Below, one piece after another: positions 1 to 8,651 of a DNA stretch of 57,415 bases. A program made the position numbers and the translations under genes. This DNA is from Ottowia sp. (GTDB taxonomy: Bacteria > Pseudomonadota > Gammaproteobacteria > Burkholderiales > Burkholderiaceae_C), in contig JAGOEM010000004.1 of NCBI GenBank assembly GCA_017997715.1, positions 1-57,415 on the forward strand. Reading direction: 5' to 3'. Within the stretch, counting starts at the first letter, position 1, and the number at the start of each line of letters is the position of its first letter. The notes beneath the pieces were generated by a model. It was not told where the DNA came from and ran no database searches. It saw nothing but the letters and a program-made list of their open reading frames with translations.

Positions 1-192
1 CGCGCCGCGCCCACGCAACTGCGCTGGTGGATCGACCAGCGCGAAATCGGCCGCGGCGAACGCGCGCAATGGCTGCCCTGGCCCGGCCGCCACGTGGTGC
101 AGCTGCGCGACGCGCAAGGCCGCGTGCACGATGAGCGGCGCATCGAAGTGCGGGGCGCCCAGGTCAAGGCCGATCAACGCCCGCGCCGCTGA
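1..192 (+). CDS. pbpC: Penicillin-binding protein 1C, C-terminal fragment
   Basis: The open frame runs in from the left edge and stops with TGA at 190-192, giving the last 63 residues. Visible features are a W-W-x-D start, the segment PWPGRHVVQLRD, and the ending RRIEVRGAQ. This is the Ig-like C-terminal domain pattern (W..PG.H.L...D..G...D...F.VRGA) found at the end of PbpC, a bifunctional transglycosylase/transpeptidase of the periplasmic face of the inner membrane. The catalytic domains lie outside the window. The identification rests on this short domain only. Confidence 0.7.
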   Translation, partial: RAAPTQLRWWIDQREIGRGERAQWLPWPGRHVVQLRDAQGRVHDERRIEVRGAQVKADQRPRR

Positions 193-249
193 ACCCTGGC
201 GCGCGCCGCGCCCCGGCTTGGCCCGGCGGGCATTGCACGGGTGTTTGGG

Positions 250-278
250 GGCGTTTGGCGGGCGCCACGCCAAACGCC
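250..278. terminator. Perfect 11-bp hairpin after pbpC
   Basis: GGCGTTTGGCG (250-260) and CGCCAAACGCC (268-278) form a perfect 11-bp stem with a 7-nt loop, 58 nt after the pbpC stop. No T-run follows, so it is at best an atypical terminator or a transcript-end stabiliser. The rest of 193-504 shows no gene I can support. Confidence 0.4.
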
Positions 279-504
279 GCCTGCCCACGCACGGCCATCA
301 CTGAACGTTTGGGCATCAAAACCCACGCCAACGCGCTTGGCAAGGGCGCTGGGCGCTTCTGAATTCGCAGCAAGCCAGACCCCCATAGCGATATGTCAAC
401 GCGGCCCTATTCCCCCGCGCAAGCTGGTTCGCCCAAGCCAGACCATCGCTGAAAAACCCAGGCGCAGCCGTGGCACCCAAGAAAGCCGCCACACGCACAG
501 CGTA

Positions 505-524
505 CAATTGCGAATGATTCTTAT
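505..524. promoter_or_regulatory. Fur-like box upstream of the sigma factor gene
   Basis: An AT-rich island inside GC-rich DNA contains CGAATGATTCTTAT, which resembles half-sites of the Fur box (GATAATGATAATCATTATC). It lies about 55 nt before the start of the FecI-like gene, the expected place for iron repression of an ECF sigma gene. The match is partial. Confidence 0.5.
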
Positions 525-578
525 GTAGCTTCTTTTGATTCGGTTGCCTTTTCAAGGCGCAACCCCGGATTCACCCCC

Positions 579-1094
579 ATGCGCGAAAGCCCGGCTCTGC
601 CGAGTATCGAAACCCTTTACTTCAACCATCACGGTTGGCTGCAGGCTTGGCTGCGCCGCCAGTTGGGCGATGCGCACCGTGCGGCCGATCTGGCGCACGA
701 CACCTTTTTGCGCCTGCTGACGCGCCAATTGCCCTGCCAGCCCGACGAGCCGCGCGCCTTCCTGACCACGGTGGCCAAGCGCGTGCTGGCCAGCCACTGG
801 CGGCGCGAACAGCTGGAACAAGCCTACCTGGACGCCCTGCGCAGCTTTCCGCCCGCGCTGGCGCCTTCGCCCGAAGAGCGCGCCATCCTGCTTGAAGCCC
901 TGCACCGGCTGGACGAGCTGCTGGACGGCCTGCCGGTGGCGGTCAAGCGGGCTTTTCTGATGAGCCAGCTGGACGGCCTGGGCCAGCGCGAAATCGCGCA
1001 GGCGCTCGGCATCACCGAACGCACCGTGCGCCGCCACCTGACCCGCGCGGCAGAGCAGTGCTACTTTGCCGATGTGCTGGGGCCGGGGCAATGA
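579..1094 (+). CDS. FecI-like ECF sigma factor
   Basis: This 171-residue protein has the ECF layout. Region 2 is in the first half (motifs AADLAHDTFLRLL and AFLTTVAKRV) and a region 4 helix-turn-helix is near the C-terminus (LDGLGQREIAQALGITERTV). FecI-type sigma factors recruit RNA polymerase to the promoter of a cognate TonB-dependent receptor gene when the receptor senses its ligand. The next two genes are the matching FecR-like regulator, overlapping by ATGA, and a receptor with a signalling domain, so this is a complete cell-surface signalling set. A Fur-like box lies upstream. The ligand cannot be told from the sequence. Confidence 0.88.
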   Translation: MRESPALPSIETLYFNHHGWLQAWLRRQLGDAHRAADLAHDTFLRLLTRQLPCQPDEPRAFLTTVAKRVLASHWRREQLEQAYLDALRSFPPALAPSPEERAILLEALHRLDELLDGLPVAVKRAFLMSQLDGLGQREIAQALGITERTVRRHLTRAAEQCYFADVLGPGQ

Positions 1095-2134
1095 ACCCTT
1101 CATTGCCGCCCAGCGCCTTCGGTTTGGGCCAGGCCGACGCCGCTGCCGCCGCCGTGCCCCCGCACGTCGCCCGCGAAGCCGTGCAATGGTGGCTGGATCT
1201 GCGGGCCAAGGAATCGGCCGCCAGCCTGCACGCGCAATGGTCGCAGTGGCTGGCCGCTGATCCGGCGCACCGGCTGGCCTGGCAACGCATCGATGCCGTC
1301 AACCAACAGCTGCAGCCGGTGTCGTCACCCTTCGCCTCGGCCCTGGCGCATGCGGGGCTGAACGGCGCCGCAGCGGGCACCCGGCGCCGCGCCGCCAAGG
1401 GGCTGGCGGCGATCGTCTTTGGCGGCGGCGCGCTGTGGACCATCGAACGCCATACGCCCTGGCGCGAAATGACGGCCGATTTGCACACTGGCGTGGGCAA
1501 GCGCCTGGCCACCACGCTGGCGGACGGCTCGCAGGCGGTGCTCAACACCGCCAGCGCCCTCAACCTGCGCTTTGGCGCGCACGCGCGGCGCCTGCAACTG
1601 CTGGCCGGTGAAGTGCTGGTCACCACCGCGCACGACAACAGCTTGCCCGCGCGGCCTTTCCTGGTTGAAACGCGCCACGGCCAGGCCCACGCGCTGGGCA
1701 CCCAGTTCACGGTGCGCCAGTACGGCCACGCCACGCGGGTGGCGGTGTTTGAAGGCGCCGTCGAAATCCGCCCTTGCCATGCCACGGGCAACCCAACGCT
1801 GCTGCGTGCCGGCCAGCAGGCCGTTTTCACCGCCAGCGGCGTTGAACCGCCCACCCCGGCCGACCAGCAAACCGGCACCGCCTGGACGCAGGGCACCTTG
1901 ATCGCCCTGTCGATGCCGCTGGGCGAGTTCGTGCAGGAACTGGGCCGCTACAGCGACAAAGCCCTGTCGTGCGACCCGGCGGTGGCGGGCCTGCGCATCT
2001 CGGGCTCGTACCCCACCGGCAACGTCGATGCGGCCCTGCGCAGCGTGGCGCAGGCACTGGCGCTGCAGCTGGTGGTGGTTGACCGCTTCTGGGGGCCGCA
2101 GGCGGTGCGCATTGCCCCGGCGGCGCGCACCTAA
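1091..2134 (+). CDS. FecR-like anti-sigma/sensor protein
   Basis: The 347-residue product starts at the ATG whose last two bases form part of the sigma gene's TGA, so the two genes are translationally coupled. The N-terminal part has the DUF4880-type segment (AVQWWLDLRAKE, then WLAADPAHRLAWQRID). A short hydrophobic stretch follows (GLAAIVFGGGALWTI, about residues 110-125), then the FecR periplasmic domain (TTLADGSQAVLNTASAL, GTQFTVRQYG, VAVFEGAVEI). FecR proteins sit in the inner membrane, contact the receptor's signalling domain and control the sigma factor. A longer frame reaches upstream, but its alternative start would overlap region 4 of the sigma gene. Confidence 0.88.
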   Translation: MNPSLPPSAFGLGQADAAAAAVPPHVAREAVQWWLDLRAKESAASLHAQWSQWLAADPAHRLAWQRIDAVNQQLQPVSSPFASALAHAGLNGAAAGTRRRAAKGLAAIVFGGGALWTIERHTPWREMTADLHTGVGKRLATTLADGSQAVLNTASALNLRFGAHARRLQLLAGEVLVTTAHDNSLPARPFLVETRHGQAHALGTQFTVRQYGHATRVAVFEGAVEIRPCHATGNPTLLRAGQQAVFTASGVEPPTPADQQTGTAWTQGTLIALSMPLGEFVQELGRYSDKALSCDPAVAGLRISGSYPTGNVDAALRSVAQALALQLVVVDRFWGPQAVRIAPAART

Positions 2135-2333
2135 GGCCATGGCGCGCCTCGCTCATTCAGCCAACGCCACGCGGTTGCGCATGGCCGCGCCGCGCGCCAG
2201 CCACGGGCTGGGCGCAGGCCAGCGCCCGCGCTGCCTGCAAATTATTTGGACGAAGGCTGTCCGCTTTCAGCGGCCTCGTTGGACAAGGAGGGTGAAGCCA
2301 TTCATTTCCTCACTTTCCAACGCAAGGCACACC

Positions 2334-4823
2334 ATGAATCAGCCACGGGCCGCCCGCCGCCCTTCCCGCCGCCCCTTTCCCCGCCTCTTCACGCGCTCGG
2401 TCGTGGCCGCTGCTGCGCACGTCACGCTGATCAGCGCTGCCGTTGGCGTGCTGGTGGTGGCGCCTGAAGCGGCCTACGCCCAGGCCGCCACGCGTGCCTA
2501 TGACATCCCCGCCGGCTCGCTGGAACAGGCGCTCAGCCGCTTCGGCAGCGCGTCCAGCATCCTGCTGTCGTTCAGCGCCGACCTGACCCAGGGCCGCACC
2601 AGCCCCGGCCTGCGCGGCAGCCACACCGTGGAAACCGGCCTGGCCGCCTTGCTGGCCAACACCGGGCTGCAGGCCGTGCGCCAGGCCGATGGCAGCTACC
2701 AGCTCAGCCGGACAGCGCCAAGCGCAACCCCGGCCCCAGCCCCAACCCCGGTGGCGAGCACCGACCCCGCCACCCTACCCGCCACCACCATCACCGCCAC
2801 CGCCGGCCGTGACGGGGTGCCGCAGGCCTACGCCGGGGGCCAGGTGGCCAGCGGCAGCCGCATGGGCCTGCTGGGCAACAAGGACTTCATGGAAACGCCG
2901 TTCAACAGCATCAGCTACACCGATGCCTACGTGCAGAACCTGCAGGCCGACCAGCTGAGCCGCGTGATCGCCCTGACCGACCCCAGCGTCTTCAACAACG
3001 GCGCCACCGGCATGCTGACCGACAGCTTCACGCTGCGCGGCTTCAACGTATCCACCAGCGACGTGGCCTTTGGCGGGCTGTACGGGCTGATTCCCTACTA
3101 CCGCGTCACGCCCGAGCTGGCCGAGCGCATCGAAGTGCTCAAAGGCCCATCGGCCCTGCTGAATGGCATGCCGCCGGGCGGCTCGGTCGGCGGCACCATC
3201 AACCTGGTGCCCAAGCACGCGGGCGACACGCCGCTGGCGCGCCTGACCACCACCTACGCATCCGATGCGCAGTTTGGCGTGCACGCCGACGTGGGCCAGC
3301 GCTTTGGCGCCAAACAAGAGCTGGGCGTGCGCTTCAACGGCGTCTGGCGCGATGGCGACAGCGCGGTCGACCACCAATCCAAAACCGCCAAGCTGGCCGC
3401 CCTGGGCCTGGACTGGCGCACCGACCGCGTGCGCCTGTCGGCCGACATGTACACCAACAACGACCACACGCAGGGCCTGAACCGCGGCGTGTCGCTGGCC
3501 GCAGGCCTGGCGGTGCCCCGCCCGCCCAAGCCCACCACGCTGATGGCGCCAGACTGGACCTTTGGCACCACCAAGGACCGCGCCGTGCTGCTGCGCGGCG
3601 AGGTGGACGTGACGCGCGACATCACCGCCTACGCGGCCTATGGCCGCAGCAAGACCGACTTCGACGCGCTGGCCGGCTCCACCTACACCGTCACCAACGC
3701 CCAGGGCGACTACCGCAACAACTTCGCGCACCAGCGCTCGATCTACGAAAAGAACACCGGCGAGATCGGCGCGCGCGGCAAATTTGCCACCGGCAGCGTG
3801 GGGCACGAACTGGCGCTGTCGGCCGGCTATTACAAGCACGACAACAACTTCGGCTTTCTGCGCAACATGCTGGCGCAGGACTACGTGACCAACATCTACC
3901 ACCCGGTGTGGGGCGCCAGCGTGGACACCAGCTACAGCAACGCCGCCATTCCCCGCACCGGCGCGCTGCGCACCACCAGCTACGGCATTGCCGATACGCT
4001 GTCTTTCGCGCAGAACGCCGTGCAGCTGACCGTGGGCCTGCGCCGCCAAAGTGTGACCAGCGACACCTACGACGCCACCAGCGGCGCCCGCACCGCGCGC
4101 TACAAGGCCAGCGCCACCACGCCCGCCGCGGCGCTGCTGGTCAAGGCCACCGACAAGCTGTCGGTGTACGGCAACTACATCGAAGGGCTGAGCCAGGGCG
4201 CCACCGCGCCCGCCACCGCCGCCAACGCGGGCGAGGTGTTCGCGCCATTCAAGTCCAAGCAGAAGGAAGTGGGCGTCAAGCTGGACCTGGGCGGCTTTGG
4301 CGCCACCGTCAGCCTGTTCGAAATCACCCGGCCCAGCGCCTACACCGACCCGGTCAGCAACATCTATTCCTTCGGCGGCGAACAGCGCAACCGCGGGCTG
4401 GAATTCGGCTTCTTTGGCGAACCGCTGCGCGGCGTGCGCCTGATGGGTGGCATTGCCTACACCCAGGCCAAGCTGACCAAGACCGCAGGCGGCGTCAACC
4501 AGGGCCGCTACGCCACGGCGCTGCCCCAGTGGCAGGGCAAGCTGGGCGTGGAATGGGACGTGCCCGCCGTGCAAGGCCTGACGCTGACCGGCAACGCGCT
4601 GTCGATGTCCAAGCAGTACATCAACGCCGACAACTCGCTGTCGGTGCCCGGCCGCACGGTGTTCGACCTGGGTGTGCGCTACGCCGTGCGCGTGGCCGAC
4701 CGCCCGGTCACGCTGCGCGCGGGCGTGCAGAACGTGGCCAACAAGGCGTACTGGGCCGGTGCGCTGACCAGCGGCACCGGCGCGCCACGCACCTTCGTGG
4801 CTTCCGCATCGATAGATTTTTAA
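2334..4823 (+). CDS. FecA-like TonB-dependent receptor with signalling domain
   Basis: The 829-residue outer-membrane receptor starts at the ATG before NQPRAARRP, giving an Arg-rich, hydrophobic signal region that ends near AYAQA. Next is a secretin/TonB short N-terminal domain (AYDIPAGSLEQALSRFG to about residue 125), the hallmark of transducing receptors that talk to FecR. A Pro-rich linker, plug domain (ITATAGRDG as TonB-box area, FTLRGFNVS, IEVLKGPSALLNGMPPGG) and 22-strand barrel ending in Phe (ASIDF) follow. It resembles ferric-siderophore receptors of the FecA/FoxA/FpvA group. The substrate is unknown. The stop codon lies within a copy of the dispersed repeat. Confidence 0.9.
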   Translation: MNQPRAARRPSRRPFPRLFTRSVVAAAAHVTLISAAVGVLVVAPEAAYAQAATRAYDIPAGSLEQALSRFGSASSILLSFSADLTQGRTSPGLRGSHTVETGLAALLANTGLQAVRQADGSYQLSRTAPSATPAPAPTPVASTDPATLPATTITATAGRDGVPQAYAGGQVASGSRMGLLGNKDFMETPFNSISYTDAYVQNLQADQLSRVIALTDPSVFNNGATGMLTDSFTLRGFNVSTSDVAFGGLYGLIPYYRVTPELAERIEVLKGPSALLNGMPPGGSVGGTINLVPKHAGDTPLARLTTTYASDAQFGVHADVGQRFGAKQELGVRFNGVWRDGDSAVDHQSKTAKLAALGLDWRTDRVRLSADMYTNNDHTQGLNRGVSLAAGLAVPRPPKPTTLMAPDWTFGTTKDRAVLLRGEVDVTRDITAYAAYGRSKTDFDALAGSTYTVTNAQGDYRNNFAHQRSIYEKNTGEIGARGKFATGSVGHELALSAGYYKHDNNFGFLRNMLAQDYVTNIYHPVWGASVDTSYSNAAIPRTGALRTTSYGIADTLSFAQNAVQLTVGLRRQSVTSDTYDATSGARTARYKASATTPAAALLVKATDKLSVYGNYIEGLSQGATAPATAANAGEVFAPFKSKQKEVGVKLDLGGFGATVSLFEITRPSAYTDPVSNIYSFGGEQRNRGLEFGFFGEPLRGVRLMGGIAYTQAKLTKTAGGVNQGRYATALPQWQGKLGVEWDVPAVQGLTLTGNALSMSKQYINADNSLSVPGRTVFDLGVRYAVRVADRPVTLRAGVQNVANKAYWAGALTSGTGAPRTFVASASIDF

Positions 4824-4876
4824 TCAAACAGGCCTATAGTGCCCGCCAGATGGGCGCAACCAGCTATCTTTTTTGA
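4814..4876 (-). repeat. Dispersed hairpin repeat, copy 1
   Basis: On the minus strand it reads GATAGCTGGTTGCGCC, a GGCGGGC arm, then TATAGGCCTGTTTGATT. This matches the family pattern GATAGCTG-N-GCGC-loop-GCGC-AGAGGCC-T-rich. It contains the stop codon of the upstream receptor gene and ends just before the next small ORF, so it sits inside the presumed operon. Confidence 0.75.
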
Positions 4877-4877
4877 C

Positions 4878-4931
4878 ATGACCGCCTTCCGCCAACTGCA
4901 CGCCGCCCTTTGGGCGCTGCCCACGCCATGA
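4878..4931 (+). CDS. Possible 17-codon leader ORF coupled to the DUF3649 gene
   Basis: ATG at 4878 opens a frame of 17 residues (MTAFRQLHAALWALPTP) whose TGA overlaps the ATG of the following gene as ATGA. No good ribosome binding site precedes either start. The exact ATGA junction is like the other junctions in this operon, which is the only argument for translation. It may be a coupling peptide or a chance ORF. Confidence 0.3.
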   Translation: MTAFRQLHAALWALPTP

Positions 4932-5287
4932 GCACGACCAACGGCCCACGCGGCCTGATTCCCCAGCGCCTGGCGCTGCCACCCGGCGCGGTGCGCGCGG
5001 CGCTGGGCAAGGTCTGGGCCACCGGCCCGCTGCTCTCGCGCATCATCGCCGCGCTGTTGGGGGGCTACGGGTTGGCCGCGCTGACCTCGGTGGCCACGCT
5101 GCTGTTGCCCATGCGCCTGACCGAGGCGGTGCTGACGGGCCTGATGCTCAGCTTTCTGGTCTACGTGGGCGCCGTGATCTGGGTGTTTGCCGTGCGGTCG
5201 GCCACGCGCGCCTGGGTGGGCCTTGCGATCGCCGCCGTGCCACTGGGCCTGGCTGCCTGGTGGGTCACCCAAGGGGGCGCGGCATGA
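4928..5287 (+). CDS. DUF3649 inner-membrane protein
   Basis: A 119-residue protein with an N-terminal tail and three hydrophobic segments (LLSRIIAALLGGYGLAAL, AVLTGLMLSFLVYVGAVIW, VGLAIAAVPLGLAAWW). The GGYGLAAL and AVIWVFAVRSATRAW segments fit the DUF3649 family, which accompanies PepSY and DUF3325 proteins next to siderophore receptors. The ATG at 4928 was chosen; a TTG at 4910 is in frame. Its TGA overlaps the ATG of the PepSY gene. Biochemical role unknown; it probably forms a membrane complex with its two neighbours. Confidence 0.8.
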   Translation: MSTTNGPRGLIPQRLALPPGAVRAALGKVWATGPLLSRIIAALLGGYGLAALTSVATLLLPMRLTEAVLTGLMLSFLVYVGAVIWVFAVRSATRAWVGLAIAAVPLGLAAWWVTQGGAA

Positions 5288-6909
5288 GCACCGGCGCCGC
5301 CAAAACGCCCGCACCCAAGAAGGCGCCCGGCATTCGCCAGACCATGTCCGATCTGCACATCTGGACGGGGCTGCTGGTGGGCTGGCTGCTGTACGCCATG
5401 TTCCTGACCGGCACCGTGGCGTACTTTCGCGACGAAACCTCGCAGTGGATGCGGCCCGAACTGCCGCACCAGTCCAAGGCGCCCGACGCGGCCGAGGTGG
5501 CGCAGCGCCTGGTGGGCACGCTGGGCACGCTGGCGCCCAACAGCCCGCAATGGAGCTTTGGCCTGCCGGACGAGCGCAACAACGTATCGGGCGCGTTCTG
5601 GCGCGATCCCAAGCTGCAGGGCCGCCGTGGCTTTCAAAGCGCCACCTTCGACCCCGTCACCGGCGAAAAGGTGGCCGCGCGCGAAACGCTGGGGGGCGAC
5701 TTCTTCTACCGCTTCCACTTCAACTTCCACTACATGCCGGTGCTGTGGGGGCGCTGGCTGGCGGGGCTGTGCGCCATGTTCATGCTGGTGGCGATCTTCT
5801 CGGGCGTCATCACGCACAAGAAGATCTTCATCGACTTCTTCACCTTCCGCGGGGGCAAGGGCCAGCGCAGCTGGCTGGACGCGCACAACGCGCTGTCGGT
5901 GTTCGGGCTGCCGTTTCACTTGATGATCACCTACAGCGGGCTGATCACGCTGATGGTGCTGTACATGCCCTGGGGGTCGGATGCCGCCTTCAAAACCCCG
6001 GCCGAGCGGCAGGCGATGACGATGGAGACCAGCTCCTTCGTGCCCGCCGGCAAACCCGCCGGCCAGCCGGCCCAGCTGGCCCCCGTGGCCGACATGGTGC
6101 GGCAGGCGCAAGCGCGCTGGGGCCGCGACAACATCGGCCGCGTGGTGGTCACCAACCCGGGCGACGCCAATGCCAAGGTGGTGGTGGTGCGCGGCGATTT
6201 CGAACGCCCGTCGCACAGCCCGCAGTACCTGCTGTTTGAAGGGCCCACCGGCAAGCTGGAAAAGGTCAAGGACAGCGTGGGCCCGGCGGCCGAAACGCGC
6301 GGCGTGATGTACGCGCTGCACCTGGGCCGCTTTGCCGATATGCCGCTGCGCTGGCTGTACTTCCTGGTCAGCCTGGCCGGCACCGCCATGGTGGGCACCG
6401 GCCTGGTGCTGTGGACCGTGAAGCGCCGCGCCAAGCTGCCCGACCCGGCCAAGCCGTACTTCGGCTTCCGCCTGGTCGAGCGGCTGAACATCGCCGCCAT
6501 TGCCGGCCTGTCGATCGCCATGGCCGGCATGCTGTGGGCCAACCGCCTGCTGCCGCTGGAGATGGACAAGCGGTCTGAGTGGGAGATCCACATCTTCTTC
6601 ATGGTCTGGGGCTTCACGCTGATGTGGGCGCTGGCGCGGCCCGCCAAGCGCGCCTGGATCGAACTGCTGTGGGCCGGCGTGGCCGCGCTGGCGCTGTTGC
6701 CGGTGCTGAACGCGCTGACCACCGACCGCCCCCTGTGGCGCAGCCTGGCCCAAGGCGACTGGGTGTTTGCCGGGCTGGAGCTGACCCTGCTGGCGCTGGC
6801 CGCGCTGCATGCCTATCTGGCGGTGCGCACCGCGCGCCACCAGCCCAGAGCGAAGCCGGTGCGCAAGGCCGCACCCGTGGCCGCCCTGCCTGCCGGAGAA
6901 GCCGCATGA
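5284..6909 (+). CDS. PepSY-associated transmembrane protein (putative siderophore-iron reductase type)
   Basis: The 541-residue inner-membrane protein begins MSTGAAKTPAPKKAPG. The first membrane segment carries the family signature (MSDLHIWTGLLVGWLLYAMF, FLTGTVAYFRDE). Further segments include RWLAGLCAMFMLVAIFSGVI followed by THKKIF, a periplasmic PepSY region, a conserved YALHLGRFADMPLRWLYFL stretch, and C-terminal helices. Conserved His residues in the membrane segments (HIWTG, HFNFHY, HNALSVFGLPFH, HLGRF) suggest haem or metal binding, as proposed for PiuB/FoxB-like proteins that release iron from siderophores. That role is inference. It overlaps DUF3649 and DUF3325 by ATGA at both ends. 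Confidence 0.85.
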   Translation: MSTGAAKTPAPKKAPGIRQTMSDLHIWTGLLVGWLLYAMFLTGTVAYFRDETSQWMRPELPHQSKAPDAAEVAQRLVGTLGTLAPNSPQWSFGLPDERNNVSGAFWRDPKLQGRRGFQSATFDPVTGEKVAARETLGGDFFYRFHFNFHYMPVLWGRWLAGLCAMFMLVAIFSGVITHKKIFIDFFTFRGGKGQRSWLDAHNALSVFGLPFHLMITYSGLITLMVLYMPWGSDAAFKTPAERQAMTMETSSFVPAGKPAGQPAQLAPVADMVRQAQARWGRDNIGRVVVTNPGDANAKVVVVRGDFERPSHSPQYLLFEGPTGKLEKVKDSVGPAAETRGVMYALHLGRFADMPLRWLYFLVSLAGTAMVGTGLVLWTVKRRAKLPDPAKPYFGFRLVERLNIAAIAGLSIAMAGMLWANRLLPLEMDKRSEWEIHIFFMVWGFTLMWALARPAKRAWIELLWAGVAALALLPVLNALTTDRPLWRSLAQGDWVFAGLELTLLALAALHAYLAVRTARHQPRAKPVRKAAPVAALPAGEAA

Positions 6910-7187
6910 CGCACCTGGGCATCTTTTTGCTGTGCCTGGCCGGCTTTGCCGCGCTGGCCCTGGCCACCGACCGCGCGCAGGGCACCCTGCTGGGCCGCGA
7001 ACTGCCGCCCGCCACCACGCGCAAGACGCGCATTGCGGGCTGGGTGCTGCTGCTGCTGGCGCTGTGGCTGTCGGTGGCGGCGCGGGGCTGGGGGCTGGGG
7101 CTGGTGTTCTACAGCGGCCATACCAGCGCCGCGGCCGGCGTGGTGTTTCTGGCGCTGGTGGCCTGGGGCCGCCGATCTGCCCGGTGA
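6906..7187 (+). CDS. DUF3325 small membrane protein
   Basis: A 93-residue protein with three hydrophobic helices (LGIFLLCLAGFAALALA, IAGWVLLLLALWLSVAA, AAGVVFLALVAWG). Size, position and the ATGA overlap with the PepSY gene fit DUF3325, usually the last member of the DUF3649-PepSY-DUF3325 set beside TonB receptors. No catalytic motif is visible. Confidence 0.75.
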   Translation: MTHLGIFLLCLAGFAALALATDRAQGTLLGRELPPATTRKTRIAGWVLLLLALWLSVAARGWGLGLVFYSGHTSAAAGVVFLALVAWGRRSAR

Positions 7188-7309
7188 AGCGCAGGCGCAC
7201 CGATCACCCCGCAAACCGGCGCACGCTGAACCGCTCTACCGCTGCCCACCGCTGCCCGCCGCGCCCATCGTTTTGTTTTATTGCTTTGTCACATCAAGAA
7301 GGTACTGCC

Positions 7310-8479
7310 ATGAAATTGTTGAAATCGCACGCTTTGCTGCCCCTGGCGCTGGCCGCCGCACTGGCCGGCTGCGCGCAGCAGGCGTCTGCACCCGCCGCAG
7401 CCAGCGCGCCCAAAGCCGCTGCCAGCCAGGCCGCCGCCGTCAGCCGCCAGGCGCTGGCGCAGGGTTTGTATGAAATCGTCTACAGCGCCAAGCAAGACGC
7501 GGTGTTCGTCACCTCGGCCGGTGGTCGTGGCGAAGGCACCGCGCCGGCCAAGATCCTGCGCCTGCACCCTGAAACCCTGGCCGTGCAGGCCGAGATCCTG
7601 ATGGAACGCAAGGGCTTCGGCCTGGCCGTGGACGATGCCAACAACCGGCTGTACATCGGCAACACCAACGACGGCGCGGTCACCGCGGTCGACACGGTCA
7701 GCAACCAGATCGTCGGCGTGGTGCAACTGGCCCAGAAAGCCCAGGTCACCGGGCCGGACGGCAAGCAGGCCGAACGCTACCCGCACAACTTCCGCGAAAT
7801 CGCCGTCGATTCGGCCAACCACCGCCTGTACATGCCCGGCCTGGCTTTCCAGGACAGCGCGCTGTACGTGGTCGACACGCGCGCCATGAAGCTGGAAAAA
7901 GTGGTGCCCGGCTTCGGCTTTCTGGCCACCGGCGTCACGCTGGATGCACCCGGCCGCAAGCTGTATGTGTCCAACCTGCAGGGGCAGCTGCACACCGTCG
8001 ACACCGGCACGCTGGCCGTGACCAAGGTCGAAGCCGAGGGCGATCAGCTGCTGAACCTGGTGTATGACCGCAGCGCCAAGCAGGTGCTGGCCACCGACCA
8101 GGGCTACGAACGACTTGACGGCATGCGCAGCAAGCTGGGCAAGCTGGACACCTACAAGCAGCGCGGCAAAGGCAACCGCGTGGTGGTGCTGGATGCGGCC
8201 ACCGGCAAACCCGTGGCCAGCCTGCCCACCGGCGCCGCCCCGGTCGCCCTGCTGCTGGACGAACCCCGCGCCCGCCTGTACGTGACCAGCCGCGATGCCG
8301 GCACCGTGTCGGTGTTCGACAGCCGCAGCCACCAGCTGCTGAAAACCATTGCGCTGCCCACGCACCCCAACAGCCTGGCGCTGGACACCAAGCGCAACGT
8401 GCTCTACGTCACCGTCAAGAACGGCGAGAAAGACCCCAAGGACAGCAACGAAAGCGTGGCGCGCATCCCGCTGTCCTGA
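7310..8479 (+). CDS. YncE-like beta-propeller lipoprotein A
   Basis: The 389-residue product starts MKLLKSHALLPLALAAALAG and has a lipobox (LAGC), so it should be a lipid-anchored periplasmic or outer-membrane protein. After an Ala-rich linker come repeated blades with the pattern RLYIGNTNDGAVTAVDT, RLYVTSRDAGTVSVFDS and NVLYVTVKNGEK, as in YncE/YVTN seven-bladed propellers. In E. coli, yncE is iron-regulated and adjoins a TonB receptor gene (yncD); the same association is seen here. It is tandem with a paralogue of equal length, and the last 105 or so bases of the two are nearly identical. Function is unknown; ligand capture for the receptor is a guess. Confidence 0.82.
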   Translation: MKLLKSHALLPLALAAALAGCAQQASAPAAASAPKAAASQAAAVSRQALAQGLYEIVYSAKQDAVFVTSAGGRGEGTAPAKILRLHPETLAVQAEILMERKGFGLAVDDANNRLYIGNTNDGAVTAVDTVSNQIVGVVQLAQKAQVTGPDGKQAERYPHNFREIAVDSANHRLYMPGLAFQDSALYVVDTRAMKLEKVVPGFGFLATGVTLDAPGRKLYVSNLQGQLHTVDTGTLAVTKVEAEGDQLLNLVYDRSAKQVLATDQGYERLDGMRSKLGKLDTYKQRGKGNRVVVLDAATGKPVASLPTGAAPVALLLDEPRARLYVTSRDAGTVSVFDSRSHQLLKTIALPTHPNSLALDTKRNVLYVTVKNGEKDPKDSNESVARIPLS

Positions 8480-8510
8480 CCTGACCTGAGCCGATCCGAT
8501 GCGCCCGTTT

Positions 8511-8570
8511 ATCAAACATTCAGGCCACCAGCGCCCGATACACGGGCGCAGGCAGCTATCCTTTTAAAAG
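8511..8570 (-). repeat. Dispersed hairpin repeat, copy 2
   Basis: Lies between the two YncE-like genes. A perfect hairpin GCGCCCG (8531-8537) / CGGGCGC (8543-8549) is flanked on the minus strand by GATAGCTGCCT and GGTGGCCTGAATG, the family pattern. It may act as a processing or attenuation site between the paralogues. Confidence 0.8.
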
Positions 8571-8651
8571 CAGCTGCCACCCAGATAGGCCCGGCGCATC
8601 CGCTCTTTCTCTGCCTTTCTCCTCCCATTTCCCATCCTCACAAGGATCAAC

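Noticed and set aside
2775..4574. 599-codon minus-strand frame opposite the FecA-like receptor
   Set aside because: Shadow frame; the plus strand gives a complete TonB-dependent receptor.
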